From positions 66,543,501 to 66,607,500 of the forward strand of contig NC_069362.1 in the NCBI RefSeq assembly GCF_021730395.1: 64,000 nucleotides of DNA, in the 5' to 3' direction. Made by a program: the position numbers and the translations under genes. This document shows, in pieces, positions 62,989 through 64,000 of this stretch (position 1 is the stretch's first letter; each line of letters begins with the position of its first letter). Origin of the DNA: Mercenaria mercenaria. Its lineage: Eukaryota > Mollusca > Bivalvia > Venerida > Veneridae. The notes under the pieces were generated by a model that did not search any database, was not told where the DNA came from, and worked only from the letters and a program-made list of their open reading frames with translations.

Positions 62989-64000
62989 AACAAGAGGACA
63001 AAATGGTCCTAGGTCACTCACCTGAAAACAGCTTGATCAAATTTCATGAAGATCCAGTGAAAAATGCAGCTCCAATTGAATACACATAGTTTTACTTTGA
63101 ATTAACCAGGTGACCTAGTTTTTGACCCCAGATGACCCATATTCGAACTTGACCTAGATTTCATCCAGACAAACATTGTAATCAAATTTTATGAGGATCC
63201 AGTGTAAAATGCAGTCCTTATTGCATACATTGCAAACAAGGTTTTTCTTTGATTTGACCTAGCGGCCTAGTTTTTGACCCCAGATTACCCATTTTCAAAC
63301 TTGACCTAGATTTTATCAAGGCAACTATTCTGACTTTTATGAATATCCAGGGTAAAATGCAGCCCTTATTGCGTACACAAGGTTTTTCTTTGATTTGACA
63401 GGGGTGACCTAGTTTTTGACCCAAGATGACCAATATTTGAATTTGATCTAGACTTTATCCATACAAACAATCTTATCAAATTTCATGAAGATCCAGTGTA
63501 AAATGCAGTCCCTATTGCATACATAAGGTTTTTCTTTGATTTGACCTAGTGACCTAGTTTTTGAACACAGATGACACATATTGGTAACTGACCTAGATTT
63601 CATCAAGGCAATCATTCTGACCATATTTCATAAAGATGAATTGAACAAGAGAGATCACAGACTGATCCTGGCGCCCACCATTGCGCCAGTTTTGAGTGTT
63701 CCAATTTCAAGACTAGCTCAATGTCAAAATCAAGGTCAAAGTTCATTTCAGTACACAAACTGTGCATGCGGTCCATGCATGTGGTCCAAATTTGACTGGG
63801 TGACCTAGTTTTTGACCCCAGATGACCCATATTCAGCCTTGACCTAGATTTCATCCAGACAAACATTCTGATCAAATTTCATGAAGATCTGGTGTAAAAT
63901 GCAGTCCCTATTGCATACACAAGGTTTTTCTTTGATTTGACCTAATGACCTAGTTTTTGATCCCAGATGACCCATATTCGAACATTACCTAAGGCAATCA
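62989..64000 (+). mobile_element. Helitron-like element, runs off the window
   Basis: The left end is AACAAGAGGACAAAATGGTCC then CACTCACCTG. Core monomers have GACCTAGTTTTTGACCCCAG and GATCCAGTGTAAAATGCAGT. A second left-end-like stretch (AACAAGAGAGATCACAGACTGATCC, 63644) with about 145 bp of other sequence interrupts the array. It lies upstream of PDRG1. Confidence 0.8.

Overview
The window is AT-rich animal nuclear DNA. The intron-exon structure, the gene content and the repeat types (palindromic fold-back elements, Helitron-like elements with tandem cores, tRNA-headed SINEs) point to a bivalve mollusc, plausibly a clam of the venerid type. That placement is from recognition, not from a search.

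Three protein-coding genes can be assembled exon by exon, all on the minus strand. (1) An interferon regulatory factor of the IRF1/IRF2 type, 9 coding exons, 6250 to 2525, about 366 aa, with a five-tryptophan DNA-binding domain. (2) NCOA4, the ferritinophagy receptor and nuclear receptor coactivator, 7 coding exons, 34972 to 17156, about 611 aa, with a probable untranslated first exon near 40.9 kb. (3) PDRG1, a prefoldin-like subunit, 3 coding exons, 62877 to 58694, 133 aa. Reading phase is continuous across every proposed junction and each total is an exact multiple of three.

The rest is mostly repeats. 0.3-8.6 kb holds three fold-back palindromes of about 235 bp. 9.7-11.2 kb holds a TTAA-flanked inverted-repeat element. 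12-15.5 kb, 18-21.7 kb, 24.4-25.4 kb, 29.5-32.5 kb, 46.6-48.4 kb, 51.7-57.4 kb, 60.1-61.9 kb and 63-64 kb carry Helitron-like non-autonomous elements with tandem cores. 26.3-29.0 kb (NCOA4 intron) holds two minisatellites of 33 and 38 bp. 44.0-46.3 kb is a 63-bp satellite. A hAT-type MITE with an 8-bp target duplication, a pogo-like element, several TA-flanked MITEs, a decayed non-LTR (LINE) reverse transcriptase fragment and several SINEs fill the gaps. No retrovirus, LTR element or Polinton was recognised.

The most interesting signals are: several repeat families with unrelated tandem cores that share the same end architecture (AACAAGAG, hairpin, GCTCA at the left; GAGCTAA at the right); recurrent tandem AGGTCA nuclear-receptor half-sites in those cores at spacings of about 145 bp; a minisatellite that seems to have grown out of an NCOA4 exon-intron junction; an element ending about 8 bp from an NCOA4 splice donor; and a natural filled-site/empty-site pair that shows a TA target duplication.
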